In this document: piece by piece, positions 51,391 to 60,992 of the stretch
Numbering within the stretch: position 1 is the first letter of the stretch
Layout: each line of letters starts with the position of its first letter
Assembly (NCBI GenBank): GCA_028356125.1
Contig: JAOMTZ010000004.1
Coordinates: 35,771 to 99,770 of the forward strand
Origin: Candidatus Poseidoniaceae archaeon
GTDB lineage: Archaea > Thermoplasmatota > Poseidoniia > Poseidoniales > Poseidoniaceae
DNA: 64,000 bases
Direction of reading: 5' to 3'
The notes under the pieces: generated by a model
What the model was told of the DNA's origin: nothing
Databases searched by the model: none
What the model saw: only the letters and a program-made list of their open reading frames with translations
Position numbers and translations under genes: made by a program

Positions 51391-52476
51391 ATGGTTGATA
51401 TTGAACGTCATTCACGCCACATTCTACTCCCGCAGGTAGGAGCAGATGGGCAAAAAATGATTTCACAGTCTCGAGTTCTATGCGTTGGGGCAGGAGGACT
51501 TGGTAGTCCAGTCATCCAGTACCTAGCTGCTGCAGGAATTGGACACCTCACAATCGTGGACGATGACGTAGTTGAAATTTCAAACTTACAGAGACAAGTG
51601 ATTCACAGAAGTTCAGATATAGGGATTCCAAAAGCAGATTCTGCTAAGAGATTCGTAAACGAACTGGATCCAAACATTTCTGTTGACTCAAGAGTGGTTA
51701 GGTTAGATGAAAATAACGCAGAAGAGTTATTCCGAAATCACGATATTGTGGTCGATGGAACGGACAATATCCCAACTAGGTATTTGATTGATGATACCTG
51801 TGTTAAATTGGGAACAACATGGGTTTATGGGTCGGTATATAGATTCGAAGGTCAAGTATCGGTATTCAATTTGAATGGTGGTCCAAGGTATCGGGATTTG
51901 TTTCCAGATGCACCACCAGAGGATTTGATTCCTTCCTGTTCTGAAGCCGGGGTTTTAGGGGTTCTACCCGGGTTGATTGGAAGTTTACAAGCAACAGAAG
52001 TGATCAAAATAATTCTTGGAATTGGAAAGATACTTTCTGGTAAATTACTAATTTATGATTCACTTCAATCGGAGCAAAGGCTGTTGAAATTCGGTAATGA
52101 TACCAGTGAACAGATTGAAGAGTCAAACCCTACTCCGCTAGAATCAATGTTCTATTCGATAGACTCCTCAAAGGCATTGGCTAAGATGAATGATGGATGG
52201 GAACCTTATTTCATAGACGTGAGGTCTCAAGTGGAATGGAATCGTGCTCGAATAGAGAAATCAGTAGATTTCTGCCCGCACGATGAGATACTTTCGGCGA
52301 TAAGTCGAATTCCTAAAAACCAAGATGTATTGGTTCATTGCAGAAGTGGAATGCGTTCCCAACTTGCGATAATGGAACTTATTCAAGCAGGATATGATTC
52401 TACTAAGTTGTACAATCTTTCTGGCGGAATCCTCGAATGGGCCGAAATTAATCCAGAAGGTATCATACAAGGCTGA
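51391..52476 (+). CDS. E1-like sulfur-carrier adenylyltransferase with rhodanese domain (MoeB/UbaA-like)
   Basis: The 361-residue protein begins with an E1-like ThiF/MoeB domain (GAGGLGSPVIQYLAAAGIGHLT, DDDVVEISNLQRQ, DGTDNIPTRY). It ends in a rhodanese domain with active-site CRSGMR. A candidate thioester Cys is in PSCSEAGVLGV. The zinc-binding Cys pairs of classic MoeB (CYxC before LFP) are replaced (PRYRDLFP). It should activate the C-terminal Gly-Gly of small archaeal modifier or sulfur carrier proteins for thiolation or conjugation. Confidence 0.9.
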   Translation: MVDIERHSRHILLPQVGADGQKMISQSRVLCVGAGGLGSPVIQYLAAAGIGHLTIVDDDVVEISNLQRQVIHRSSDIGIPKADSAKRFVNELDPNISVDSRVVRLDENNAEELFRNHDIVVDGTDNIPTRYLIDDTCVKLGTTWVYGSVYRFEGQVSVFNLNGGPRYRDLFPDAPPEDLIPSCSEAGVLGVLPGLIGSLQATEVIKIILGIGKILSGKLLIYDSLQSEQRLLKFGNDTSEQIEESNPTPLESMFYSIDSSKALAKMNDGWEPYFIDVRSQVEWNRARIEKSVDFCPHDEILSAISRIPKNQDVLVHCRSGMRSQLAIMELIQAGYDSTKLYNLSGGILEWAEINPEGIIQG

Positions 52477-52505
52477 ATTCTACTTTCGTTGGGTCAACCT
52501 TCAAG

Positions 52506-53579
52506 GTGTTCATTGCTAGCCAATGGGATGTGCCGAAACTCATCGTAGCCGACGAGAACGAAGGTCGGCGCAATCTACTTGCCAGTACCTTGGAACGTGC
52601 AGGGTACGATATTACGAGGGCTGGGACGCTTAGACAGGCGGAAGGCACCGCACTGGCGACCATGCCAGAAATCGTTCTGATAGACGGAGAATGGAAAGTC
52701 GGTGACGCTATTGATGCATCACAGAGGTTAATGTCTGACCCAGAATTTGCATTCAAGTGTCGGATTGTAATTCTATCTCGTGATTCTTCTAAAGAATATC
52801 TTACTTCTGCTGCTAGAGCCGGAGTGAATGAAGTAATCACAAAACCAGTCGACATGAATCGTCTACTCGCACAGTTAGACAAGCATTCGAAGAAGCAATT
52901 TGTCCAACCTCCTGCAGATGTATCAAATGTTACTGGTAAAGGCGGAGCCGGATCATTCGATGTATCTATGGTCATGAATGATGGCCAATGGGCTTTACCA
53001 ATGCTGAAAGGTATAGTGACTCCTGAGAAAATTAATGTAGATTTCATCAATGAGATTTTGACTCAATTAGGGGAAGAAGGAATTGAAGTTCAGGAAGACC
53101 TAGACCCTTCACTAATGTCTAATATGCTTCGAATTGCTTTGAATAATATCGTAAAAGATCTTGATCAAGATGGTAGTCAAGCAGGACAAAACGTTGTAGG
53201 TAGTATGTTACCTTCTGCCAATAAAAGTTCTAAATTAGGTTCAAAATCTGCTAAGAGTAAAGCCACTGGAAGTTCGATGGAGGAAATACTCCAAAATCAA
53301 GCAGATGGATTGGCTGAAGAAATCGAGAGTAAAATGGATGACATACTCGATGAAAGACCAGACTTAGTATCAATTATCCCAGATTTCGATCAGGTTGTAA
53401 TCGACCCCGCTGTTCTAGAGTTCACTAGACTTGTTACAGAAACAGCGCATGAATTAATGTGGGATATTGGGAAACCAGGTAATGTCACTGACATAACATT
53501 GCGAACACGAATTGAAGATATTACTGAAATGCTTGGAGATGTACTATCTTCACTTCCAGAAGGAGAGGAAGAAGAATGA
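52506..53579 (+). CDS. Response-regulator receiver domain protein with acidic helical C-terminus
   Basis: The 357-residue protein starts with a receiver domain (about 10-130): acidic pair in ADENEG, phospho-acceptor Asp in VLIDGEW, Ser in ILSRDSS and the Lys in ITKPVD. After a Gly-rich linker come a helical segment (about 165-225), a Ser/Lys linker and an acidic C-terminal part (DDILDERPDL, RIEDITEMLGDVLSSLPEGEEEE). No DNA-binding or enzyme domain is recognised. The partner kinase is not nearby. The stop overlaps the MFS start by 4 bases. Confidence 0.8.
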   Translation: MFIASQWDVPKLIVADENEGRRNLLASTLERAGYDITRAGTLRQAEGTALATMPEIVLIDGEWKVGDAIDASQRLMSDPEFAFKCRIVILSRDSSKEYLTSAARAGVNEVITKPVDMNRLLAQLDKHSKKQFVQPPADVSNVTGKGGAGSFDVSMVMNDGQWALPMLKGIVTPEKINVDFINEILTQLGEEGIEVQEDLDPSLMSNMLRIALNNIVKDLDQDGSQAGQNVVGSMLPSANKSSKLGSKSAKSKATGSSMEEILQNQADGLAEEIESKMDDILDERPDLVSIIPDFDQVVIDPAVLEFTRLVTETAHELMWDIGKPGNVTDITLRTRIEDITEMLGDVLSSLPEGEEEE

Positions 53580-54829
53580 AAGAGTCGGATAAGAAATGGG
53601 CATTCTGGGCTTTAGCATGTGCCTTTATGGTTGATTTCCTAGGCTATGCATTCATAGTACCAATTCTCCCATCATGGAAAGAAGAGTTCATGTTATCCAA
53701 TACTGAAGCAACAGCTTTAGTCTCTTTATGGGCGGTTCCATTATTCTTGCTTGGTCCAAAAACCGGAAGGCTGACTGATAGGTTGGGTGCGGGTAGAACA
53801 ATTCTTTTCTCTTTATTTGCTCTAACATTGTCTGCATTACTCTATCTTGTAGCAATGGAAATAACAGTCATAGATGGTTTCTATGTTTTAGCAGCTGCTA
53901 GGTTAATACACGGTGCTTCAGGGGCTGCAATTCTGACAGCAGGGTTCGCTGCAGCCAGTGACATTTGGCCTACTAATTTTGGAGAGGTTTCAGGGAAACT
54001 AATCGCAATGGCAACGATAGGGGGCCTATTAGGTCCAGTAGTTGGCGGTGTGTCTTACACAATAGGGCCCCAATATGCCTTCATTGGTTTATCGGTAATT
54101 ACAGCAATGATCATTCCAGTAGTTTATGTTACCACCAGAGAATTAGGTCAAGGTAGTGAACCTGCCCAAGGTTCAGTACCACTAATGGTTTTCATTCGAA
54201 ACCCAGTACTATTCCGTATTGGTTTACTAGTTATGATGACTACACTGGCAACAGGGGCCTTAGAGGCAGGAATCCCGCTATTCTTGGAAGATAACCTAGG
54301 ACTGAACGCAGCATGGATTGGTGCCGTATTGTTGGTAATGGTTGTTGCTCAAGGATTCGGTGGGTGGATGTGGGGCGCTTTGGTAGACAAGAATGGTCCA
54401 GTACGATACATGACCATCGGATGGTATGTCGTCACAGTTGCAATGCTAGCGGCTGGTTATGTTGCACATTCAATTAGTGACACGACATTAGCAGCATATT
54501 GCATTATAGTGATATTAGGGATATTCCAATTTGCAATCTCAGCGGCCCAAGTCCCGATGCTTCCGATGGTTGATGCAGCCACCAGCCAGGTATACGGTAA
54601 GGGGGGGGCAGGTCTCGCATTCGGTGCCTTTGGAACCGCATGGGCTGCAGGAACAATTGTCGGACCAATGGTAATTGGTCCGGTATTTGATTACACGAAC
54701 TCATGGGGCATCACACTCGGTATTCTCGCAATTCCAATGTTCATTGGGCTGGTTATCACACTTACAAATCGTCAATTATTGGAGGACTGCTATAACTCCG
54801 AAATGTCAAAACGCTTGGAATCTGAGTAA
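53576..54829 (+). CDS. Major facilitator superfamily transporter
   Basis: The 417-residue protein has 12 hydrophobic spans. The loop between spans 2 and 3 (LLGPKTGRLTDRLGAGRTI) carries the MFS motif A form G-x-x-D-R-x-G. Later spans are Gly/Ala-rich (HGASGAAILTAGFAAASD, GLLGPVVGGV), close to the multidrug/VMAT-like DHA1 group. Substrate unknown. It overlaps the receiver gene and precedes the E1 dehydrogenase gene. Confidence 0.88.
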   Translation: MKESDKKWAFWALACAFMVDFLGYAFIVPILPSWKEEFMLSNTEATALVSLWAVPLFLLGPKTGRLTDRLGAGRTILFSLFALTLSALLYLVAMEITVIDGFYVLAAARLIHGASGAAILTAGFAAASDIWPTNFGEVSGKLIAMATIGGLLGPVVGGVSYTIGPQYAFIGLSVITAMIIPVVYVTTRELGQGSEPAQGSVPLMVFIRNPVLFRIGLLVMMTTLATGALEAGIPLFLEDNLGLNAAWIGAVLLVMVVAQGFGGWMWGALVDKNGPVRYMTIGWYVVTVAMLAAGYVAHSISDTTLAAYCIIVILGIFQFAISAAQVPMLPMVDAATSQVYGKGGAGLAFGAFGTAWAAGTIVGPMVIGPVFDYTNSWGITLGILAIPMFIGLVITLTNRQLLEDCYNSEMSKRLESE

Positions 54830-54886
54830 TATTGCCTAATGGCATGGCTGATAAGAAAAAGCCTTCTCGGATGTTCGGGATGGACC

Positions 54887-57469
54887 ATGGCTCAAGGACA
54901 ATTGCCGACGATTCGTGGTAAAGACTGGACTCCAGTTTCTATGTTGGAGTTTGTTAACTCGCTTCCTGCAGACGCTGCTAAGAACGAGTTACTTCGGTTC
55001 ACTGCAGAGAGACATGATGGTCATTTGCAACTGGTTGCTGCAGTTTGGGACTTCGTGCATCGAGATGAAAAATCATACGATGGTGAATCTTGGCATGATT
55101 TCTCTAACCGTTTTACAGATGCTTTGAGACAAGGACTCTCTGGAAGACTCAAAGTAAAGGGGTTAGGCGAAGGTGAAATAATTCCTCGCAGAGATACAAA
55201 TCTGCATCTTGGTAGAAGGGGAGATCGATTCATTATCGACATAACGCTATGCTTACGCCGTCTAGCTCACTATATGTCAGTTACAAATGACATGAGGATG
55301 GAATGGCAACGAATGATGACTAGAACTCGGGGACTTGATTCACATCTCAAAGAAATATTTGCTGAAGGTATGGATACTCCGGACGGCGGTAAATTTGGCG
55401 GTAAGGGTTTCCGCTCAACATGGCAAGAAGCCTGCGTTGCAGCGGCAACTGCTCTCAAGAGAGAAACAGAAAACCCTCCAGGGGCAGAATATGGTGGAGA
55501 TTATGTTGCTCCAATGATTAGAGATATTGGCCTCTGTATGGCTATGGGAGACACTCCTGCTGACATTATGACCGCTCAAATGGGTAAGGTCGATTCAGTG
55601 ATGAACGGTGGAATTGAAGGTGCAGGTGGAAGAGATTTGCACGTCGGTTGCTTCCATAGAGGAGTTCTACCGCCGACAGCCCCTCTCCCAATCGCTACTG
55701 TAACAATGACTGGCATGGCGCTTTCTTCATGGAAGAAAGAAGAGGACCGTTTCCATCTAGCATGTATCGGTGAAGGCTCTTCATCATCGGGAGAGTGGTG
55801 GGAAGCAGTCAACTTAGCGGCGACTAGAGGTCTGCCAATATCGTATATTCTTCAGAATAATCAAATCGCCTTGGACACCCCTCCTGTGAATCAATCAAAT
55901 GTCGAGTTGTGGGCTGACAAAGCTGTCGCAATGGGAATGCCATCTTGGACAATAGATGGTTCAGACCCAGCATCTTGGCATGCTTCAGTAGCGTGTGCTA
56001 GAGAATTTGCTCTGAATGGAGGCGGGCCTACTTTGATCCATGTGGAAACAATGCGTGGATGTGGGCATGCTCATCATCACGATGACCTTTACCTTGGAGC
56101 TCAATCGGGAACTCCTGCTGGATACGTAGACCGTGATCTACTATCTTACTGGGAAGCTAAAGACCCGATTCCAACTCATCGCTCACTTCTTCTATCTCTT
56201 GGAATAACAGAAGAAGAAATATCAGTTATGGAAGCTGAAGAAAATGAACTTTTAGATTCTGCAAGAGAGCATGTTGAACAGATGGGCTGGGCTAATCCAG
56301 AAACTGTTACAAAAGGAATAACATCATTACATGACGCAGATACACATGAAGACCATTTGTCAAGGTTAAATGGTGCTTCAATACTCAAAGAGTCACCAGC
56401 AGTACTGGAAGTGGGCGAATGCTTACTAGAGTATGCAGAGAGTGGTGGTTGGACTTATTCACGTGCAATCCAGCAAGCGATGTGTGACATTGCGGAACAC
56501 TATGGAGATTCAACAATCTTCATGGGTGAAGATATGGAAGTCGCTGGTGCATTCGGTATGAATATACCATTGAAAGCCAATGGACACCAAGATAAGTTAC
56601 TCGACATGCCTTTGTGTGAAGCAGTGATAATCCATTCAGCAACTGGCGCAGCTCTTACTGGAATGAGGCCGATGGCAGAGATACAATTCGGTGGTTTTGC
56701 TGCTCTTGCTCACAATGCATTGTTGAACAATGCTGCCATGCTTAGATGGCGCTGGGGTGCTAAGGTACCTCTTACTGTTAGAATTCCACTTGGTGCGAGA
56801 ACCCGTAGCGGACCGTTCCATGCAAACATGATAGAATCATGGTATGCAAACGACCCAGGGCTGGTAGTATTGGCTCCGGGTACTCCACAAGACGCCTACG
56901 ATTTGCTAAGAGAAGCCGCAGAGTTAGATGACCCTGTTCTATTCTTGGAACACATAGGTCTGTATGGATTACGTGGCGGTATGACAGGTTGGGGACAAAA
57001 TATCAACCAAAAAGTAGACACGGAGTCTGTGAAAAACGCAATCGCAGAAGGTAAGAAACTCAAAATTGGAAAGGCTGGTGTGGTAAGAGGCGGAAGAGAT
57101 CTAACATTGGTTACATGGGGTGCAATGTTACACATTGCGAAGATGGCAGCCGACGAATTATCCAAGGAAGATATCGAAGTTGAGATTATTGATGTTAGAA
57201 CATTGATTCCTTTTGATGCTGAAACTTGTGTTTCTAGTGTTACTAGAACTGGCAGACTTGTAATATTGCAGGAAGGACAATGGTTCGGAGGAATTGGTCA
57301 TTCGATGCAATCTAGAATATTAGAAGAATCATTCTATGCTCTTGAATCAGCACCACTTGTAATCGGTGCTCTAGATACGCCTGTGCCGTTTGCTCCTCCA
57401 TTGGAGAACCATACTGTTCCTGACTTGGAGCATGTTATCAAGGCTCTTCGTCAAGTGGCCCAGGGATGA
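54887..57469 (+). CDS. 2-oxoacid dehydrogenase E1, fused alpha and beta (branched-chain/pyruvate type)
   Basis: The start at 54887 (MAQGQLPTIRG) gives 860 residues; the frame is open 16 codons more. After an N-terminal extension of about 130 residues comes the alpha part, with thiamine diphosphate motif GEGSSSSGEWWEAVNLAA at about residue 295 and the QNNQIALDT end. The beta part starts near residue 520 (YSRAIQQAMCDIAEHY, FMGEDMEVAGAFG) and ends with LEHVIKALRQV. It should feed lipoyl E2 in an acyl-CoA-forming complex. E2 and E3 are not in the window. Most organisms encode alpha and beta separately. Confidence 0.9.
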   Translation: MAQGQLPTIRGKDWTPVSMLEFVNSLPADAAKNELLRFTAERHDGHLQLVAAVWDFVHRDEKSYDGESWHDFSNRFTDALRQGLSGRLKVKGLGEGEIIPRRDTNLHLGRRGDRFIIDITLCLRRLAHYMSVTNDMRMEWQRMMTRTRGLDSHLKEIFAEGMDTPDGGKFGGKGFRSTWQEACVAAATALKRETENPPGAEYGGDYVAPMIRDIGLCMAMGDTPADIMTAQMGKVDSVMNGGIEGAGGRDLHVGCFHRGVLPPTAPLPIATVTMTGMALSSWKKEEDRFHLACIGEGSSSSGEWWEAVNLAATRGLPISYILQNNQIALDTPPVNQSNVELWADKAVAMGMPSWTIDGSDPASWHASVACAREFALNGGGPTLIHVETMRGCGHAHHHDDLYLGAQSGTPAGYVDRDLLSYWEAKDPIPTHRSLLLSLGITEEEISVMEAEENELLDSAREHVEQMGWANPETVTKGITSLHDADTHEDHLSRLNGASILKESPAVLEVGECLLEYAESGGWTYSRAIQQAMCDIAEHYGDSTIFMGEDMEVAGAFGMNIPLKANGHQDKLLDMPLCEAVIIHSATGAALTGMRPMAEIQFGGFAALAHNALLNNAAMLRWRWGAKVPLTVRIPLGARTRSGPFHANMIESWYANDPGLVVLAPGTPQDAYDLLREAAELDDPVLFLEHIGLYGLRGGMTGWGQNINQKVDTESVKNAIAEGKKLKIGKAGVVRGGRDLTLVTWGAMLHIAKMAADELSKEDIEVEIIDVRTLIPFDAETCVSSVTRTGRLVILQEGQWFGGIGHSMQSRILEESFYALESAPLVIGALDTPVPFAPPLENHTVPDLEHVIKALRQVAQG

Positions 57470-58037
57470 AGTTCGATAGAACTGCTCCGATTACTGTTGC
57501 AATTGAATAAAGAATTAGATGTCCACTTCCAGTTACGATATTTGGTCCCATTGTTCTTGCTGGGTTCATGCTAGCTCCTGTGAACCCTCCAAAGCAGAAC
57601 GACAAAACAGACACCATCAATCCTACTCCAAATGCTAATTTGAACAAACTAGCCTCTCTTCTTACCAGAACATGTATTGAATACATCAGGAGAAATGTAA
57701 TTGCAATTTCAATAGCCCAAGTATTTGCGATTGAAACCTTTGGAGTAGTAGCGCCATCAACAACTATTACTGCAGCCAAAAAAGCACCAAGGCATTGAGC
57801 AATTATGTAACCCGGTAATGCTTCTGTTTCTAGGTCTCCTTTTGCAGCAAATGCGATAGATACAGCCGGGTTTATGTGTGCTCCAGAAATTGGTTGGAAA
57901 ATCATAATAGCCGCAAATACAGACAGGCCGAAAGTGATACTAATCGCTAGAGGACTCCAGCCTAAGGCCACGGACCCACAGCCTAGTAGTACCATCAGGA
58001 AAGTACCACTGAACTCAGCGAAGTATCGGTTCCACAC
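57438..58037 (-). CDS. Aquaporin/MIP-family channel
   Basis: The 199-residue protein has six spans and two NPA boxes (SGAHINPAVS and GASMNPARTMGP), with the selectivity-filter Arg after the second. Family members are about 230-280 residues, so this is compact, with short loops. The size of the filter residues cannot settle water against glycerol transport. It converges on the E1 gene, overlapping it by 32 bases. Confidence 0.92.
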   Translation of the reverse strand: MWNRYFAEFSGTFLMVLLGCGSVALGWSPLAISITFGLSVFAAIMIFQPISGAHINPAVSIAFAAKGDLETEALPGYIIAQCLGAFLAAVIVVDGATTPKVSIANTWAIEIAITFLLMYSIHVLVRREASLFKLAFGVGLMVSVLSFCFGGFTGASMNPARTMGPNIVTGSGHLILYSIATVIGAVLSNFIPGPLDEEP

Positions 58038-58092
58038 AACTTTGCTACTATTGTTAGTCTGATGATTGTTGTGTATACTTACCGAGGTAATA

Positions 58093-59253
58093 ATGAAAGA
58101 GGAGGTGTATCTGTCTCAGGGCATGGGGGAGCCAGTAAAGCAGCAAGGTATTGGCGCTCTTCTGCAATGGAATGCCCTACTGATATCGTTCGCTTTATTC
58201 GTAACCTTAGCATTGCTTAGCGGCATTACTTCCGAAAATGACTGGACTCACATGTGGATTCTTGTTCTTCTAATCATTCTAGCATTGGCTTTGCTGATTA
58301 CATCTGCAGATTTCTTTGTTGAAGGAGCCAAAGGCCTTGCTAGAAGAGCAGGGATGGCCGAAGTTGTAATCGGATTGACAATCGTAAGCATTGGTACATC
58401 ATTACCGGAGATTCTTGTTACGGCAACAGCCTCTGCATCATCTGGTAATGACCCAGCACTCATGGACTTAGCAGTAGGCAACATCTATGGTTCAGTCCTG
58501 GTGCAGATTACCCTTGTTCTTGGAATTGTTGTGGCCTTCAAACCTCTGGACATACGACCTGCATGGCTTAGAAGAGACGGCTTACTGATGTTGTTTTCAA
58601 TTGTCATTCTAACCGCTTTACTATGGGAGGGTAACGAATTATCTAGAATCGAAGGGGCTATATTGTGTTCAATTTACGCTCTCTACATCGTTTGGCTACT
58701 TTCAGATACCGATAAAATACGTGATGATGAATTAGAAATGGTTGATGAAATAAAATCAACGACTGAATTCAGTTGGACAGGCACTGCTTATTTCGTAATG
58801 GTGGTAATAGGGCTTGCAATGGCCGTATACTCGGCCAATGAGTTGGTAAAGCATGCGTGTGAAATTGCATACAAACTAGATGTGCCACATGCGATTGTTG
58901 GTTCGACAATGTCCGGTCTAGGAACATCATTGCCTGAATTAACAGTAGCTATGGTCGCTGTAAGGAAGAGCCAAGGTGTGGCAATTGGTACTCTAATTGG
59001 CTCAAATATCACTGACCCGCTTCTTTCGATTGGAATCGCAGCATTGATTTCCCCAATCTCATTAACCGAGCAATCATATGATCTAACAATGTATCTAATC
59101 ATTCCAATGACATTGATTGGAGTTTCAGTCTGTTTGCTGATGATGTGGACTGGATTCCGCTTCAGCCGTTTAGAGGGAAGTATTCTGATAGGATTCTATC
59201 TGCTCTTCCTAATACTGATAGAATTACAACGTCAAGGATATCTAACTATTTGA
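58093..59253 (+). CDS. CaCA-family sodium/calcium exchanger
   Basis: The start at 58093 (MKEEVYLSQGMG) gives 386 residues; 9 more codons are open upstream. Ten or eleven spans are visible. The two alpha repeats are IVSIGTSLPEILVTATASASSGN with GNIYGSVLVQITLVLG, and STMSGLGTSLPELTVAMVAVRKSQ with GSNITDPLLSIG. The paired SLPE motifs carry the cation-binding Glu. It probably exports Ca using Na or H, relevant in sea water. Confidence 0.93.
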   Translation: MKEEVYLSQGMGEPVKQQGIGALLQWNALLISFALFVTLALLSGITSENDWTHMWILVLLIILALALLITSADFFVEGAKGLARRAGMAEVVIGLTIVSIGTSLPEILVTATASASSGNDPALMDLAVGNIYGSVLVQITLVLGIVVAFKPLDIRPAWLRRDGLLMLFSIVILTALLWEGNELSRIEGAILCSIYALYIVWLLSDTDKIRDDELEMVDEIKSTTEFSWTGTAYFVMVVIGLAMAVYSANELVKHACEIAYKLDVPHAIVGSTMSGLGTSLPELTVAMVAVRKSQGVAIGTLIGSNITDPLLSIGIAALISPISLTEQSYDLTMYLIIPMTLIGVSVCLLMMWTGFRFSRLEGSILIGFYLLFLILIELQRQGYLTI

Positions 59254-59296
59254 TTGGCATAGCACTGCTTATGCTGCATGGCCTTCTGGGCTTGAC

Positions 59297-60445
59297 ATGG
59301 TCAACTTCCAATTGGATGAGATGCAAGAAATGCTTCGTGAACTCGCTCATGAGTTTGCAGTGGACGAGATTCGTCCAAATGCAGAGCACTGGGACCTTAA
59401 TTCCGAATATCCGAAGGACGTCATCAATGCTGCCCATGAGATGGGATTACTGAACCTGCATATTTCTGAAGATTATGGCGGACCTGGTCTAGGTTCTATG
59501 GAAGAAGTTCTGGTGAATGAAGAACTAGCTTGGGGCGACCCTGGATTTGCAACAGCTGCATATGCTACTAGCCTAGCCTGCGCTCCACTAATCACAGGCG
59601 CAACACATGAACAGAAAGACAAGTATCTACGAATGGTCGCTGAAGATGGCGCTCTAGCGTCTTATGCTGTCACAGAACCAGGTGCTGGTTCTGATGTGGC
59701 TGCTTGTAAGACAGTGGCTGTTCGAGACGGCGATGATTACATCATCAATGGTTCAAAGATGTGGATTACAGGTGCAGGTAAAGCAGATTGGTTCTTCGTT
59801 TTAGCAAAAACAGACCCTAATGCTGGATACAAAGGAATGTCTGGTTTCATCGTAGATTCTAATTCTCCAGGTCTTTCTTTGGGCAAGAAGGAGAATAATA
59901 TGGGGCAACGCTGCTCCGATACAAGGTCAATCACTTTCGATGATATGCGCGTTCCTGCAGAGAATTTGTGCGGCGGTTCTGAATCAGGTGGCTGGATGAA
60001 TGCAATGAAGGCTTTCGATATGAGCCGGCCAAATATCGCTGCTCACGCAACCGGTCTTTCCCGTGCTGCATATGAGCACGCATTGCAATATTCTGGTGAA
60101 CGCCAAACTTTCGGCAAGCCTCTTCATCGTCATCAAGCAATTCAGTTCATGTTAGCGGATATGAAAACTAAAATCGAAGCATCAAGGATGTTGACTTGGA
60201 AGTCAGCAGCTGATTCAGATGCAGGAATTAGTAATACAGAATCAGCGGCTCACGCAAAGAGATTTGCAGCAGACACAGCAATGGAAGTATCTACTGATGC
60301 AGTACAAGTGTTTGGAGGCTACGGGTACTCTGAAGAATACCCTGTGGCACGGTTGATGCGTGGTGCAAAGGTAATGCAGATCTATGAAGGAAGCAGTCAG
60401 GTCCAGAGAATGATCATTGGACGTGAAATTACCAAGGATTTGTGA
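59297..60445 (+). CDS. Acyl-CoA dehydrogenase
   Basis: The 382-residue protein has family signatures AVTEPGAGSDVAACKT and VQVFGGYGYSEEYPVARLMRGAKVMQIYEGSSQVQ (shortened: GGYGYSEEYPVARLMR), with the catalytic Glu in IYEGSSQ. It has the usual N-terminal helical, middle beta and C-terminal helical domains. It introduces the 2,3-double bond of acyl-CoA with FAD. The chain length used is not readable. It stands without other beta-oxidation genes; a MocA-like gene begins 5 bases later. Confidence 0.95.
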   Translation: MVNFQLDEMQEMLRELAHEFAVDEIRPNAEHWDLNSEYPKDVINAAHEMGLLNLHISEDYGGPGLGSMEEVLVNEELAWGDPGFATAAYATSLACAPLITGATHEQKDKYLRMVAEDGALASYAVTEPGAGSDVAACKTVAVRDGDDYIINGSKMWITGAGKADWFFVLAKTDPNAGYKGMSGFIVDSNSPGLSLGKKENNMGQRCSDTRSITFDDMRVPAENLCGGSESGGWMNAMKAFDMSRPNIAAHATGLSRAAYEHALQYSGERQTFGKPLHRHQAIQFMLADMKTKIEASRMLTWKSAADSDAGISNTESAAHAKRFAADTAMEVSTDAVQVFGGYGYSEEYPVARLMRGAKVMQIYEGSSQVQRMIIGREITKDL

Positions 60446-60449
60446 TAGA

Positions 60450-60992
60450 ATGGCCAAAGGCGTTCCCGCCATTGTTCTAGCCGCTGGTAAATCATCCAGA
60501 TTGGGTCAACCCAAAGCGCTGGTTGAATGGAATGGAGAAACATTGGTTGGAAGGTCTGTTAGATTGTTAAGAGAAAGTGGTTGTTCTCCGATAATAGTAG
60601 TGACAAGAAACGAATTACAAATCGATGTAATGATGTCATGTAATGACACAATAATAGTGGTCAACCCTAAGCCAGAGGAAGGCCGTACAGGTACACTGCA
60701 AGTAGGTTTGATTTCATTAATCAGCGAGATAGGTCGAACTCCTCGGAGAGTTTTGATTGCCCCTGTAGACAGATGTGGCTGGAATAAAGAGACAATTTCA
60801 GCATTGCTAGATTGTAATTCTAATACTTCTCCAATGCCAAGCGGGCATCCTTTATTACTTTGCGAAGTTGATAAAGTTCTTTCATTCCCAAGAGATGTAT
60901 CACTTAGAGATAACCTCGCAATAGAACGGATTAATGCACCCGGCGAACATATGAACATCGACACACCCGCCGATTTGGAGGCGTTGATTTGA
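60450..60992 (+). CDS. MobA-like nucleotidyltransferase (molybdenum cofactor cytidylyltransferase type)
   Basis: The start at 60450 (MAKGVPAIVLAAGKSSRLGQPK) gives 180 residues. The nucleotide loop LAAGKSSRLGQPK and the PVDRCGW and GHPLLL elements match MocA/MobA enzymes. They attach CMP or GMP to molybdopterin. The stop overlaps the XdhC start. The pairing with XdhC points to cofactor supply for a xanthine-dehydrogenase-family (Mo-hydroxylase) enzyme, which is not in this window. Confidence 0.88.
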   Translation: MAKGVPAIVLAAGKSSRLGQPKALVEWNGETLVGRSVRLLRESGCSPIIVVTRNELQIDVMMSCNDTIIVVNPKPEEGRTGTLQVGLISLISEIGRTPRRVLIAPVDRCGWNKETISALLDCNSNTSPMPSGHPLLLCEVDKVLSFPRDVSLRDNLAIERINAPGEHMNIDTPADLEALI

